Numbered from the stretch's first letter, positions 7,951 to 20,848 are shown. The stretch is DNA of 64,000 nucleotides from Pokkaliibacter plantistimulans (GCF_046844695.1 NZ_CP177354.1:3100001-3164000), one strand, 5' to 3'. Notes: generated by a model from the letters alone, not told the origin. Made by a program: numbers and translations.

Positions 7951-8750
7951 TGAAAAGTTCAATTTTTTCTTTTCTGCTTTTTTTGTAATGCATAGTGCTC
8001 AGGCTTTAGAGGTTACGTATCAAGATGGAGAAGATTTAGTATTGAAGGATGGTGGTGAGAGTCATAAATATAAAATTAATGACATATTGGGTGATCTTAA
8101 TGATTTTGTGGGAAGAGATAATGGGAGTGTTTTTGTTACTGAAGATAAAAAATATGTGGTTTTTACTACAGGAATGATGATGGATACCCTGTGTATCAAG
8201 AAATTTACTTTCTTTTTAAAGGAGAGTTGATTCATGTTTTTTCTATGACTAGCTCAACGGTAATGCGAGCTTGGAAGGTGCCAGAGACTGAAATTACTGC
8301 GGCTAAATGCTGCTCCAATTTAAGTTGGAAAAAATAGATGGAGCTGATGGAGAGTTTAATTCTTTAGCTGTTTTTGATTACAGTGAAAGTAATGAAAAAT
8401 TTATGAAGGAAATAGACTATTATAACATTTACGAATTTTTGAAGTATGGAAAGGCGAATTTAAGAAAGGTGAATGACATTGCTTATTTTCTTTACAAAGA
8501 GGGTAGATATGAAAAGGCGAATATTATTTTCCAGGACATAGTAAAACGGTTCCCAGATCGAACTGTTGCGCATCTTAATTATGCGGATAATTTATACGAA
8601 CTAATTTGTGGTAAGGATAGCTTTAGTAGTGATGATACCAAGAGCGCTACCCAAGAAATAAATAGAGAATACCATCTATATGTGAATGGCATTAACAAAA
8701 TGGGTAAAGAGAACCTTGTCCCAGAATATGTTTACCAAAGATTAAAATGA
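7947..8750 (+). pseudogene. Frameshifted paralogue of the TPR immunity gene
   Basis: Three reading frames have to be joined to recover a full protein. The first starts ATGATG at 7947 with a signal-peptide core (MMKSSIFSFLLF) and stops at a T-run near 7983; one extra T would join it to the frame beginning VMHSAQALEV. That frame runs to about 8170, where a shift leads into NDDGYPVYQEIYFLF. Another shift near 8300-8330 leads into the frame ending at 8750. The last part carries TPR-like helices (VNDIAYFLYKEGRYEKANII) and ends VPEYVYQRLK, matching the end of the intact immunity protein (IPKYVYSRIK). It is a decayed second immunity gene following the orphan toxin tail. Confidence 0.7.
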
Positions 8751-8896
8751 TGCATAGTTCTAGCTGTGAGTATGTGTTTATAATCTTTTAAGCATAGGCC
8801 AGATGAGTGTACAGTATGTACAGATTTAGTTATCACCTGCCTCGGCCAGTATTTCAAGCTCGACATACTCATCGATTCATGTATCGAAGTGCATGT

Positions 8897-9241
8897 ATGG
8901 CAGGAATGATATTTTATATAAAAGCGATCTTGTATGTTCTTTTGTTGACTTTTAATAATCTATCCTATGCTAATAGTAAAATAGTTTTTAGTGTGGATAT
9001 GGAAGGAGGTTACGGAGATGATTGGTCTATTGAGAATACTACTCATATTGAAAATGTAAAAGTGACAAGGGATGGTATATCGGGGAGCTATAGTGCAGAT
9101 TTGTCTATTTATTGCGTCAGTCAATACTATTCTGTTTCAAATGGATTGGAGTATAAAAGAACAAAGCTTAATGATATGGACGCCAAAGCTAAAATACCTG
9201 CTGAAGTAATTGATGCTATTAGAAAGCTGGTTTGCAAATAA
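8897..9241 (+). CDS. Small secreted hypothetical protein, possible immunity factor
   Basis: From the ATG at 8897 (or 8906) the protein starts with a signal peptide (MIFYIKAILYVLLLTFNNLSYA), leaving a mature protein of about 90 residues with two Cys (IYCVSQ and the C-terminal LVCK) that could form a disulphide. The frame extends further upstream, but that part looks unrelated. Composition is A+T-rich like the rest of the island. I recognise no family. Its place at the end of the effector-immunity array and its export suggest a periplasmic protective protein, but that is inference. Confidence 0.5.
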   Translation: MAGMIFYIKAILYVLLLTFNNLSYANSKIVFSVDMEGGYGDDWSIENTTHIENVKVTRDGISGSYSADLSIYCVSQYYSVSNGLEYKRTKLNDMDAKAKIPAEVIDAIRKLVCK

Positions 9242-9525
9242 AAATGATGAGAAGTGGTTCCGTGCTTCTGTCATAAATCGAGCGGAGTTGCCAGTGTTCA
9301 ATCTGGTCAGCTTGATGTCATAAATGGAGGAGTGTGGTCTGCTTGGTGGTAATGAGAGCTGGTTTTGAAAAGAATACTATAAAGATTAATTTTGGTATTA
9401 ATTGATTTTTTGAAAAGTCTGCTGGTGCGGAATGGATATGGGAATTATTGGGGAATGGATGTGGGTTGCTACTAATTTTTTAATGCAATAAAGATGGTTG
9501 TTAGTTCAATATTTAAGTAGTGCTT
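9242..9525. other. A+T-rich intergenic stretch without a recognisable gene
   Basis: This stretch closes the accessory island. It is A+T-rich, contains a short repeated motif (TGTCATAAAT near 9270 and 9318), and has no credible open frame on either strand. It may be decayed sequence from another immunity or toxin module. Confidence 0.5.
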
Positions 9526-9553
9526 AAAAAGCGGACCCGAAGGTCCGCTTTTT
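9526..9553. terminator. Bidirectional rho-independent terminator
   Basis: A 7-bp G+C stem, GCGGACC/GGTCCGC with loop CGAA, is flanked by an A-run on the left and a T-run on the right, so it can end transcripts from both sides. It terminates acnB on the minus strand and marks the edge of the accessory island. Confidence 0.9.
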
Positions 9554-9573
9554 AATTAAGTGCTTACGCCAAA

Positions 9574-12150
9574 TCAGGCAGCCACAGTTGGAATAACTGA
9601 GGCAGCTGCTTTTTTGTAAGACTCGATTTCGTGGAAGTTCAGATAACGATAGACATCAGATGCCATGGTATCGATCTTCTGAGCAATTTCCATGTACTCC
9701 GCCACGGTAGGCAGCTTGCCCTTGATGGCTGCAACAGCCGCCAGCTCCGCAGAGGCCAGGTACACATTGGCACCATTACCCAGACGGTTGGGGAAGTTAC
9801 GGGTTGAGGTAGAAACTACGGTGGTGTTATCGCCTACACGTGCCTGGTTGCCCATGCACAGTGAGCAGCCGGGCATTTCGGTACGGGCACCGGCACGGCC
9901 GAAGATGCCATAGTAGCCTTCTTCAGTCAGCTGGAACTGGTCCATTTTGGTCGGAGGAGCGATCCACAGACGAGTAGGAACAGCACCACCATTGGCTTCC
10001 AGCAGTTTACCTGCGGCACGGAAGTGACCGATGTTGGTCATGCAGGAACCGATAAAGACTTCATCAATCTTGTCGCCAGCCAGTTCAGACAGCGGTTTGA
10101 TGTCGTCAGGATCGTTCGGGCAGGCCAGCAGGGGTTCAGTGATAGTGGCCAGATCGATATCGATCACTTCTGCGTATTCGGCATCAGCATCGGCTTCCAT
10201 CAGGGCCGGGTTGGCCAGCCACTCTTCCATCGCTTTAACACGACGCTCGATAGTACGTACATCGCCGTAACCCTGAGAAATCATCCACTTCAACATGGTG
10301 ATGTTGGAGTTGATGTACTCAATGATAGGCTCTTTATCCAGCTTGATGGTGCAGCCAGCAGCAGAGCGCTCAGCAGAGGCGTCAGACAGTTCGAATGCCT
10401 GTTCAACTTTCAGCTGGGGCAGACCTTCGATCTCAAGAATGCGGCCAGAGAAGATGTTCTTCTTGCCTTTCTTCTCAACGGTCAGCAGACCACGCTGGAT
10501 GGCAGCGTAAGGAATGGCGTTAACCAGATCACGCAGGGTGATACCAGGCTGCATTTCGCCTTTGAAGCGAACCAGTACAGACTCAGGCATATCCAGAGGC
10601 ATAACACCGGTCGCAGCAGCGAAGGCAACCAGACCAGAACCTGCCGGGAAGGAGATGCCGATAGGGAAGCGGGTGTGAGAGTCGCCACCGGTACCTACGG
10701 TGTCAGGCAACAGCATGCGGTTCAGCCAGGAGTGGATAACACCATCACCAGGACGCAGTGACACACCACCACGGTTCATGATGAAGTCAGGCAGAGTGTG
10801 GTGAGTATCCACGTCTACGGGCTTGGGATAGGCCGCAGTGTGGCAGAAGGACTGCATGGTCAGATCAGCAGAGAAGCCTAGGCATGCCAGGTCTTTCAGT
10901 TCATCACGGGTCATTGGACCAGTGGTGTCCTGAGAACCGACGGTGGTCATCTTGGGTTCGCAGTAGGTACCAGGACGGATACCGGTTACGCCGCAAGCAC
11001 GACCCACCATTTTCTGTGCCAGTGAGTAGCCTTTGCCAGAGTCAACGGGCTGATCTGGGGTACGGAACAGTGTGGACTGAGGCAGGCCCAGAGCGTCGCG
11101 CGCTTTGGCAGTCAGACCACGGCCGATGATCAGGTTGATACGGCCACCCGCACGTACTTCGTCCAGCAGAACCTGAGACTTCAGTTCAAAAGTGGCAATC
11201 ACTTCTTCGCTGTCGTTACGGGTTACTTTGCCTTCGTAGGGATAAACGTCGATAACATCGCCGGTTTCCATGTTGGAAACGTCTACTTCAACAGGCAGTG
11301 CACCGGCATCTTCCATGGTGTTGAAGAAGATCGGAGCAATTTTGCTACCCAGGCAGAAGCCGCCGTCACGCTTGTTGGGGATGAAGGGAATATCATCGCC
11401 CATGTGCCACAGCACAGAGTTAGTCGCAGACTTACGTGAAGAGCCAGTACCTACCACGTCACCTACGTAAGCAACAGGGAAGCCTTTCTTCTTCAGCTCA
11501 ACTATGGTTTCCAGCGGTTTGTCCAGGCCTTCGCGAGGCATTTTCAGCATCGCCAGAGCGTGCAGAGGAATGTCAGGACGTGACCAGGCATCAGGAGCGG
11601 GTGACAGGTCGTCAGTGTTGGTCTCACCAGGCACCTTGAACACCGTCATGCTGATCTTGTCAGCCAGCGCTGGGCGGCTGGTGAACCACTCGGCTTCAGC
11701 CCAGGAGTTCAGAACCTGTTTGGCATGCTCGTTACCTGCTTCTGCCTTTTCCTGTACATCGTGGAAGGCATCAAACATCAGCAGGGTGTGAGACAGTGCT
11801 TTGGCAGCAGTCGGTGCCAGTTCAGCGTTGTCCAGGCAGGCAATCAGGGGCTCAATGTTGTAGCCGCCCAGCATGGTGCCCAGCAGTCTGGTCGCATGAA
11901 CTTTATCAATAAGAGGAGAGCTGGCTTCGCCTTTGGTGATAGCGGCCAGGAAGCCGGCTTTCACATAGGCTGCTTGGTCAACACCGGCAGGAACGCGGTT
12001 GGTGATCAGGTCCAGAAGATAGTCTTCTTCACCGGCAGGTGGGTTTTTCAGAAGATCGACAAGTGCGGCTGTCTGTTCAGGATCCAGGGGCTTGGGAGGA
12101 ATCCCCAGGGCAGCACGCTCTTCAACGTGTTTACGATAAGCTTCAAGCAC
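9574..12150 (-). CDS. acnB: Aconitate hydratase B
   Basis: AcnB isomerises citrate to isocitrate in the TCA cycle and also acts on 2-methylaconitate in many bacteria. The 858-residue protein has the AcnB order: a HEAT-like domain first, then the swivel domain, then the three Fe-S-binding domains. The [4Fe-4S] ligands are visible in FIGSCMTNIGH and GCSLCMGNQ. The start is set at GTG 12150, because the protein then begins VLEAYRKHVEERA like E. coli MLEEYRKHVAERA, and GAGGG stands 7 bp upstream. A longer frame from GTG 12183 would add 11 unmatched residues. The gene is single, ends at a strong terminator and is divergent from miaE. The upstream region contains three hairpins, so leader-level control is possible. 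Confidence 0.97.
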   Translation of the reverse strand: MLEAYRKHVEERAALGIPPKPLDPEQTAALVDLLKNPPAGEEDYLLDLITNRVPAGVDQAAYVKAGFLAAITKGEASSPLIDKVHATRLLGTMLGGYNIEPLIACLDNAELAPTAAKALSHTLLMFDAFHDVQEKAEAGNEHAKQVLNSWAEAEWFTSRPALADKISMTVFKVPGETNTDDLSPAPDAWSRPDIPLHALAMLKMPREGLDKPLETIVELKKKGFPVAYVGDVVGTGSSRKSATNSVLWHMGDDIPFIPNKRDGGFCLGSKIAPIFFNTMEDAGALPVEVDVSNMETGDVIDVYPYEGKVTRNDSEEVIATFELKSQVLLDEVRAGGRINLIIGRGLTAKARDALGLPQSTLFRTPDQPVDSGKGYSLAQKMVGRACGVTGIRPGTYCEPKMTTVGSQDTTGPMTRDELKDLACLGFSADLTMQSFCHTAAYPKPVDVDTHHTLPDFIMNRGGVSLRPGDGVIHSWLNRMLLPDTVGTGGDSHTRFPIGISFPAGSGLVAFAAATGVMPLDMPESVLVRFKGEMQPGITLRDLVNAIPYAAIQRGLLTVEKKGKKNIFSGRILEIEGLPQLKVEQAFELSDASAERSAAGCTIKLDKEPIIEYINSNITMLKWMISQGYGDVRTIERRVKAMEEWLANPALMEADADAEYAEVIDIDLATITEPLLACPNDPDDIKPLSELAGDKIDEVFIGSCMTNIGHFRAAGKLLEANGGAVPTRLWIAPPTKMDQFQLTEEGYYGIFGRAGARTEMPGCSLCMGNQARVGDNTTVVSTSTRNFPNRLGNGANVYLASAELAAVAAIKGKLPTVAEYMEIAQKIDTMASDVYRYLNFHEIESYKKAAASVIPTVAA

Positions 12151-12183
12151 GGTATAGCCCTCATCAATTGTATTTGCAGCCAC

Positions 12184-12362
12184 CGCTCAACACAGGTTGA
12201 GCGATGACGGGATTGACGCCTTGGTACAAATTCAACCCTTCACGCTATGTAATAGAAAGCTCATCCATAGCGTGAAAGGTCAGCCTTTGTGGGACACCTC
12301 CAAAAACCTACCATGCCGTGCTCTGGGCTCGCTGCGAAGCCGATTAATGCTGGTTTTTGGAG
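12184..12362 (-). promoter_or_regulatory. Hairpin-rich region upstream of acnB
   Basis: Three perfect inverted repeats stand in a row. The first is CGCTCAAC/GTTGAGCG at 12184-12202. The second is TTCACGCTATG/CATAGCGTGAA at 12239-12276. The third is CTCCAAAAACC/GGTTTTTGGAG at 12298-12362, which encloses a smaller GGCT/AGCC hairpin. All lie within the likely acnB leader on the minus strand. They may be mRNA structures or protein-binding sites; the strand is an inference. Confidence 0.45.
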
Positions 12363-12618
12363 ATGCCCCCAAAGCGTCTGATTGGGTGCGGCGCAGTTTA
12401 ACTCAATCCCGTGATTAAGTTAAGCATTGTCGACAATGCGGAAGTTTAGACTTTGGGTATAGATGCCCCTCTGTTTTTGGGGTACTGCAGCGCAAACTCC
12501 AACGGCTGTGCAGTCTGCTTATCGCACGTCCAACAGGCGTTAAAAAGGATAGAAGCCGACAGAAAATATTCCAGTTTTCCGCTATACTCGCCGCCAATTT
12601 GCATGCAATTGGAAGACA

Positions 12619-13227
12619 ATGGACGCACTTGAATCAATTCGTGGTTTCCTGCGTTGTGAAACCCCCGATAGCTGGATTGCCGCTGCGTTAGCCGATCAGG
12701 AAACCATGCTGATCGACCACGCTCACTGCGAGCAGAAAGCCGCTGCCACGGCGATGTCTTTGATGTATCGCTATCCCGATCGAGCTGAGCTGCTGATCAA
12801 AATGGCCCGTCTGGCGCGTGAAGAGCTGGTCCACTTTGAGCAGGTTCTGCATTTGATGACCAAACGCGGTATTGAGTTTCGTCACCTGACTGCTGCCCGT
12901 TATGCCTCGGGCCTGCGCGATCACATGAGCAAGCAGGAGCCGCAGCGCCTGATTGATGTGCTGATTATCGGTGCTTATGTCGAGGCGCGGTCCTGTGAAC
13001 GCTTTGCCAGGATTGCCCCTCATCTGGATGAAGAACTGGGCGCTTTTTATACCAGCCTGCTGAAAAGTGAAGGGCGCCATTACCTTAATTACCTCAAACT
13101 GGCGCGGCTTTACGCTAAAGCGCCAATCGATGAGCGTGTGGCCTATTTCGCCGATATTGAAGCTGAGCTGATTCTGTCTGGTGACGAGCAGTTCCGTTTC
13201 CATAGCGGTACGCCCATCGCTGCATGA
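12619..13227 (+). CDS. miaE: tRNA-(ms2io6A37) hydroxylase
   Basis: MiaE hydroxylates the isopentenyl group of ms2i6A at position 37 of tRNAs reading UNN codons, using a non-haem diiron centre and O2. The 202-residue length is normal. The iron-binding carboxylates and His residues appear in AHCEQKAAATAM, REELVHFEQV, YVEARSCERFARI and SEGRHYLNYLKLA, in the order expected for a ferritin-like four-helix bundle. It starts at the ATG at 12619 and is divergent from acnB, with metH 179 bp downstream. That intergenic gap holds a palindrome GGCTATATAGCC and a small GCGGA/TCCGC hairpin; I see no recognisable SAH or cobalamin riboswitch there. Confidence 0.93.
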   Translation: MDALESIRGFLRCETPDSWIAAALADQETMLIDHAHCEQKAAATAMSLMYRYPDRAELLIKMARLAREELVHFEQVLHLMTKRGIEFRHLTAARYASGLRDHMSKQEPQRLIDVLIIGAYVEARSCERFARIAPHLDEELGAFYTSLLKSEGRHYLNYLKLARLYAKAPIDERVAYFADIEAELILSGDEQFRFHSGTPIAA

Positions 13228-13406
13228 ATGCAGCTAGTCGCGATCGGTGGTGGCTATATAGCCAGATCCGGTAATGACGCGAAAAACGTTATATGGGTGA
13301 AGCGGACTTCCGCAAAGGCCTGACATACACTGCCATGCCTGGCCGTAAAGGGGCGATCAGTCAGTGACAGCGTTGGCTGTCGATAGCCCGGATAAGAATA
13401 GCAGTA

Positions 13407-17135
<3,729 letters not shown>

Positions 17136-17166
17136 TTGAGCCCGGCAATATCGAGCCGTTGTGAAG

Positions 17167-17195
17167 AAGCGGAGCCCGAACGGCTCCGCTTTTTT
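17167..17195 (+). terminator. Terminator of metH
   Basis: AAGCGGAGCC pairs with GGCTCCGCTT around loop CGAAC, followed by a T-run. It lies 31 bp after the metH stop. Confidence 0.92.
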
Positions 17196-17204
17196 GTTGG
17201 TTTT

Positions 17205-17236
17205 TTGATTGGTTGATTGGTTGATTGGTTGATTGT
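17205..17236. repeat. 8-bp tandem repeat, unit TTGATTGG
   Basis: Three exact units at 17205-17228 and a fourth with one mismatch up to 17236 lie between the metH terminator and the stop of the convergent PAP2 gene. Such short repeats are prone to slippage. Confidence 0.9.
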
Positions 17237-17241
17237 GGCAG

Positions 17242-18102
17242 TCAGTTAAGGCTGCCTTTTGCTGCTGGTAGTGCGTCGTCTTCGACTTGCTCGAAAAATC
17301 CCAGATGTCCCACCAGTTGATACAGATAGGTTGTCAGTGCCACCAGCCCGAGAAACTTGAGAGTATGGTGCACCTCATTTTGCGGAAACGCATTGAAGAA
17401 GGTGTACATACCGGCGTACAGCATGAACAGGATCAGCGTCCACTGGCTCCAGGCATGGCTGCCCAGCCGATAACGCTCAGTCATGGCCAGACCTGCGATG
17501 CCCGCCAGAATGCCAATGGCCGCACCTATCAGGGTATCGATAGGCCAGTGTGCACCCACCATCACCCGGCTCAATCCCACCAGGCCTAATAGCATCAGGG
17601 CGCCAATGCGTTGCCATGGCTGGCGACTGATACTGATCAGCATGGCCGCCAGAACACCGGCGGTGGCGGTATGACCTGAGGGGAAGCTGCCAGCCGTCAG
17701 GGTCGGACCAATGATATGCAGCTGCTCCAGCGCTAATACTCCGGCGGGACGGGAAACAGGCAGACCGTGTTTGGTCAGCTGTACTACAAGTGTGGCCATC
17801 ACCGCAGCAATCAGCGTGGCGGGCAGCAACCGGGGATGACGAAAGGCAAACAGCAGCAGGATGGTCATACTGACACGTGCATCGCCCACCTCCGTCATGG
17901 TTTGCCAGAACGCATCCGGTATCCAACGACCGACTGCATTGAGCCCGAGAAATAAACAGTGATATCCCTGAGTCGCCCAAAGCAACAAGGCAACGACGAG
18001 CAGTACCGGAGGTATGAGGTACAGGTGGCGGTCGGCGTGCCGGTCTGCAGGAGACAGGCCTGAAGTATCAACGGGATGTGTGTTCAGCAGGTTCATCAAC
18101 AT
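17242..18102 (-). CDS. PAP2-family membrane phosphatase
   Basis: This polytopic inner-membrane protein of 286 residues carries all three PAP2 signatures: KHGLPVSRP, FPSGHT and SRVMVGAHWPIDTLIG. PAP2 enzymes remove phosphate from lipids such as undecaprenyl diphosphate, phosphatidylglycerol phosphate or lipid A. It is the last gene of a four-gene minus-strand set with a GT39 glycosyltransferase, a GT2 glycosyltransferase and a flippase-like membrane protein, so a lipid-linked sugar or lipid A substrate is likely. The ATG at 18102 is chosen because GGAAGA stands at the right distance; a GTG at 18120 would overlap the upstream gene by 4 bp. Confidence 0.88.
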   Translation of the reverse strand: MLMNLLNTHPVDTSGLSPADRHADRHLYLIPPVLLVVALLLWATQGYHCLFLGLNAVGRWIPDAFWQTMTEVGDARVSMTILLLFAFRHPRLLPATLIAAVMATLVVQLTKHGLPVSRPAGVLALEQLHIIGPTLTAGSFPSGHTATAGVLAAMLISISRQPWQRIGALMLLGLVGLSRVMVGAHWPIDTLIGAAIGILAGIAGLAMTERYRLGSHAWSQWTLILFMLYAGMYTFFNAFPQNEVHHTLKFLGLVALTTYLYQLVGHLGFFEQVEDDALPAAKGSLN

Positions 18103-18116
18103 GGCGAAGTCTTCCT

Positions 18117-19709
18117 TCACTGACGCTGAGAGAGAGTGGCTGGTGAGGCGGGAATGCGTGCCAGCACAATGCCACCCTGGTGATAAAGAATGTCTGCCTT
18201 TGCCGCTGGAAAACGCTCCAGCAGTTCGGGCAGGTGATCTGCTTTGGTCAGTACCACATCGCCAGCCTGTGGATCGCCTGCCGGTGTGGGAGCGCCGCGG
18301 TAGAGGCTGAAGCTCGGCATATGGATCTTGTAGGCCACCACGGTTGAGGTTTGTAGCTGCCGGGCTTGCAGAGCGGCTTGCTTGACGGGCGTTTGCTGCA
18401 GATGGCCAATCGCTGGCAGAAGCAGCTGGCTGGCGAACAGCGTCTGTAATAAGCCGGCTGTGGTAAGGCGCTGCCAGGGGGCAAGTCTCCTCAAGACGGA
18501 AGGTGGCCAGAACAGCAGGGCTGTCAGCCCGGCCAGCAGCACAGCCATCAGCAGATAACCCTGATTCAGTACTTCAGGAGCCTGAGACAGCATCTGCTGC
18601 TGATAGGCATTGCGCTGACTGCTGCCAAGGTGAGGCGCATAGAGCACCAGACCAATCTGCAAGGCAAAGAAGAGGATCGGGAGCAGTAGCTGCCAGCGCC
18701 GAATGATGACCTGCCGATACTTGGCCATCAGCACAATCAAAGGAGTCACCCCATAGAGGATGTAGTGGGGCAGCTGTGTTTGTGACAGGGAGAAAAGCAC
18801 CATGACCACGGCAAACCAGATCATCAGCAGGCGCTCCAGAGGCCGTTTCCACAGTGAGCGGCCATGGCGCAAAAGTGTCAGCAGGGCGCCGGTGTAAGGC
18901 AGCATTATTAGTGGCAGCACCAGCAGGTAGTAATACCAGTGGCCGCCGTGTCCTTCCATGGTGCTGGTCAGACGGTTGAGGTTGTGTCCGATCAGGAAAC
19001 CCTTGAAGAAGCCCATGCCCTGTTGGTGCCATACCAGAATCAACCAGGGCACCAGCACTACGGCGAGAATGAGCCAGCCAGTAGGATTGAGCACCGCTTT
19101 TAACCAGTCTCGCAGACGACCATAGCTGATGAACCAGATCAGACTGGCTACAAAGGGGATCGCCGCGGCAACAGGGCCTTTGGTCAGCATGCCCAGGCTC
19201 AGCCAGAGCCAGGTACGGTAAAGTAGCGTTTTTTTGCCGGATGACTGGTAGCGATAAAGGTCAAAGAAACTCAGGGCGATGAACAGATTCAGCAGTGCAT
19301 CCGCTGTTGCGGCTCTGCCAATCAGCATGATCCAGAGGGTTGAGCTGAAAATCAGCACAGCCACCATGGCACTGCGCCGGTTGATGAACTCTTTGCTGAA
19401 GTAATAGATGCTGGCTGCCCATCCGATGGCGCTGAGGGCAGAGTGCAGGCGCAAAGTGGTCTCATTCAGGCCAAACAGCAGAACGTTCGCTGCCTGAAAC
19501 CAGTAAGTAAGAATGGGTTTATCATAACGCGGCATTCCGTCCAGATAGGTCGCCGACCAGATGCCAGAGTGGATCATTTCGCGTGTCGCTTCGGAAAAGG
19601 CCCCTTCATCAACGTCAAACAGCGGCACGTTGCCTAATCCCAGGCTGAATGCAGCGAGGACATAAAGCGTCATTAACGCCAGCGGCCACCATGGGTTTTG
19701 TGTTTTCAC
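18117..19709 (-). CDS. GT39-family (ArnT-like) lipid-linked glycosyltransferase
   Basis: This 530-residue inner-membrane protein has about a dozen hydrophobic segments. Its first periplasmic loop carries the acidic motif FDVDEGAFSEATREM and the PRYDKPILTYWFQ segment typical of ArnT/PMT-type enzymes, which use polyprenyl-phosphate sugars as donors. The likely acceptor is lipid A or another envelope molecule; the sugar cannot be read from sequence. The start is GTG 19709, with GAGGA upstream inside the end of the GT2 gene; the two genes are almost contiguous. The preceding GT2 enzyme would supply the polyprenyl-phosphate sugar, and the PAP2 gene that follows would act on the lipid by-product or acceptor. 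True aminoarabinose transfer is not shown, because no other arn genes are here. Confidence 0.85.
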   Translation of the reverse strand: MKTQNPWWPLALMTLYVLAAFSLGLGNVPLFDVDEGAFSEATREMIHSGIWSATYLDGMPRYDKPILTYWFQAANVLLFGLNETTLRLHSALSAIGWAASIYYFSKEFINRRSAMVAVLIFSSTLWIMLIGRAATADALLNLFIALSFFDLYRYQSSGKKTLLYRTWLWLSLGMLTKGPVAAAIPFVASLIWFISYGRLRDWLKAVLNPTGWLILAVVLVPWLILVWHQQGMGFFKGFLIGHNLNRLTSTMEGHGGHWYYYLLVLPLIMLPYTGALLTLLRHGRSLWKRPLERLLMIWFAVVMVLFSLSQTQLPHYILYGVTPLIVLMAKYRQVIIRRWQLLLPILFFALQIGLVLYAPHLGSSQRNAYQQQMLSQAPEVLNQGYLLMAVLLAGLTALLFWPPSVLRRLAPWQRLTTAGLLQTLFASQLLLPAIGHLQQTPVKQAALQARQLQTSTVVAYKIHMPSFSLYRGAPTPAGDPQAGDVVLTKADHLPELLERFPAAKADILYHQGGIVLARIPASPATLSQRQ

Positions 19710-19710
19710 C

Positions 19711-20775
19711 TTAACTTTCCTCTTCAGCGCAGCGTGACTGCGCGGCGACGGGGGAAGAGGGTGGTACAGCTGTGGGAACGCTTGGCTGCCATCCCTGTGC
19801 GAACTGTGCAGTACTGGTCTGGCGGACAACAAAGTGGCGCCCATCCGCCGCCTGATAGAAGGTTCGGCTGAGCATCTCGGCGAGAATGCCTGAGGTCAGG
19901 AACTGCAATGACATCAGAATCAGCAGAACCGCGACGATCAGCAGTGGCCGATGGCCGATGTCTTCACCCAGGACGAACTTCACCATCAGGAGCCAGGTCA
20001 TCATCAGGCCACCGAGGGTGCCAACGGCCAGGCCAATGGAGCCGAAGAAGTGCCCGGGTCTGGCACGAAAGCGCAGAAAAAAGAACACGGATAGCAGATC
20101 AATGATGACTCTGAAGGTGCGGCTGAGACCGTACTTTGACTGACCGAACTGGCGCGCATGATGGCGTACCACCGTTTCGCCGATGCGATGAGGCGCAGTT
20201 ACACCCGCCACCCATACCGGGATGAAGCGATGCATTTCACCGTAGAGACGAATCTGTTTAAGAATGTGGGCGCGATACACCTTCAGGCTGCAACCATAGT
20301 CATGCAGCTGTACGCCGGTAATGCGGGCAATCAGGGCATTGGCCAGACGGGAAGGGAGTTTGCGCTTGAGGGCGGCATCCTGTCTGTCCTTCCGCCAGCC
20401 TTGCAGCAGGTCGAGATCACGCTCCAGTAACTCATCGACCATGCGTGGAATGTCAGCGGCATCGTTCTGCAGATCGCCGTCCATAGTGACAATCAGCTCG
20501 CCCCGCGCCTGATCAATACCTGCCTGCATGGCTGCCGTCTGACCAAAATTGCGTTGCAGCTCAACAATGCAGACATGCTTGCCGTACTGCGCCTGAGCTT
20601 CGTGCAGGGCGCTGGCGGTGCCATCGGGGCTGCCATCATCCACACATATAACTTCCCATTGTCCGCGGTAGCCTTCCATGGCTGATGACACCATCGCCAG
20701 CATGGGGGCAATGTTGAGTGCCTCTTTATAGAGGGGAATGACAATCGACAGAGAAGGGCGTGAGGCGAGCGTCAT
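19711..20775 (-). CDS. GT2-family polyprenyl-phosphate glycosyltransferase with two membrane segments
   Basis: This 354-residue protein has a GT-A domain of the DPM/ArnC/GtrB type (SLSIVIPLYKEALNI, VDDGSPDGT, metal motif MDGDLQND, QRNFGQTAAM), followed by two C-terminal membrane helices. Such enzymes attach a sugar from a nucleotide donor to undecaprenyl phosphate at the inner face of the membrane. The C-terminus ends in a variable hydrophilic tail of about 35 residues. The ATG at 20775 fits the start of the domain. It lies between a flippase-like gene and the GT39 gene, which would use its product after flipping. Confidence 0.9.
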   Translation of the reverse strand: MTLASRPSLSIVIPLYKEALNIAPMLAMVSSAMEGYRGQWEVICVDDGSPDGTASALHEAQAQYGKHVCIVELQRNFGQTAAMQAGIDQARGELIVTMDGDLQNDAADIPRMVDELLERDLDLLQGWRKDRQDAALKRKLPSRLANALIARITGVQLHDYGCSLKVYRAHILKQIRLYGEMHRFIPVWVAGVTAPHRIGETVVRHHARQFGQSKYGLSRTFRVIIDLLSVFFFLRFRARPGHFFGSIGLAVGTLGGLMMTWLLMVKFVLGEDIGHRPLLIVAVLLILMSLQFLTSGILAEMLSRTFYQAADGRHFVVRQTSTAQFAQGWQPSVPTAVPPSSPVAAQSRCAEEES

Positions 20776-20848
20776 GGCGACAGGTATCTTCCAACAGCAA
20801 ATGATGTGCTGACAGATACCAAACCAACATTAAATGAACATTACGTAT

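Noticed and set aside
10024..10761. Plus-strand frame opposite acnB
   Set aside because: Shadow of a certain gene, with no independent start signal or domain.
13228..13406. Possible SAH or cobalamin riboswitch before metH
   Set aside because: I looked for the conserved boxes of both classes and did not find them; only a short palindrome and a small hairpin are present.
18117..18120. PAP2 gene start at GTG 18120 overlapping the GT39 stop
   Set aside because: Possible, but the ATG at 18102 has a better spaced ribosome-binding site and fits the membrane-protein N-terminus, so it was preferred.
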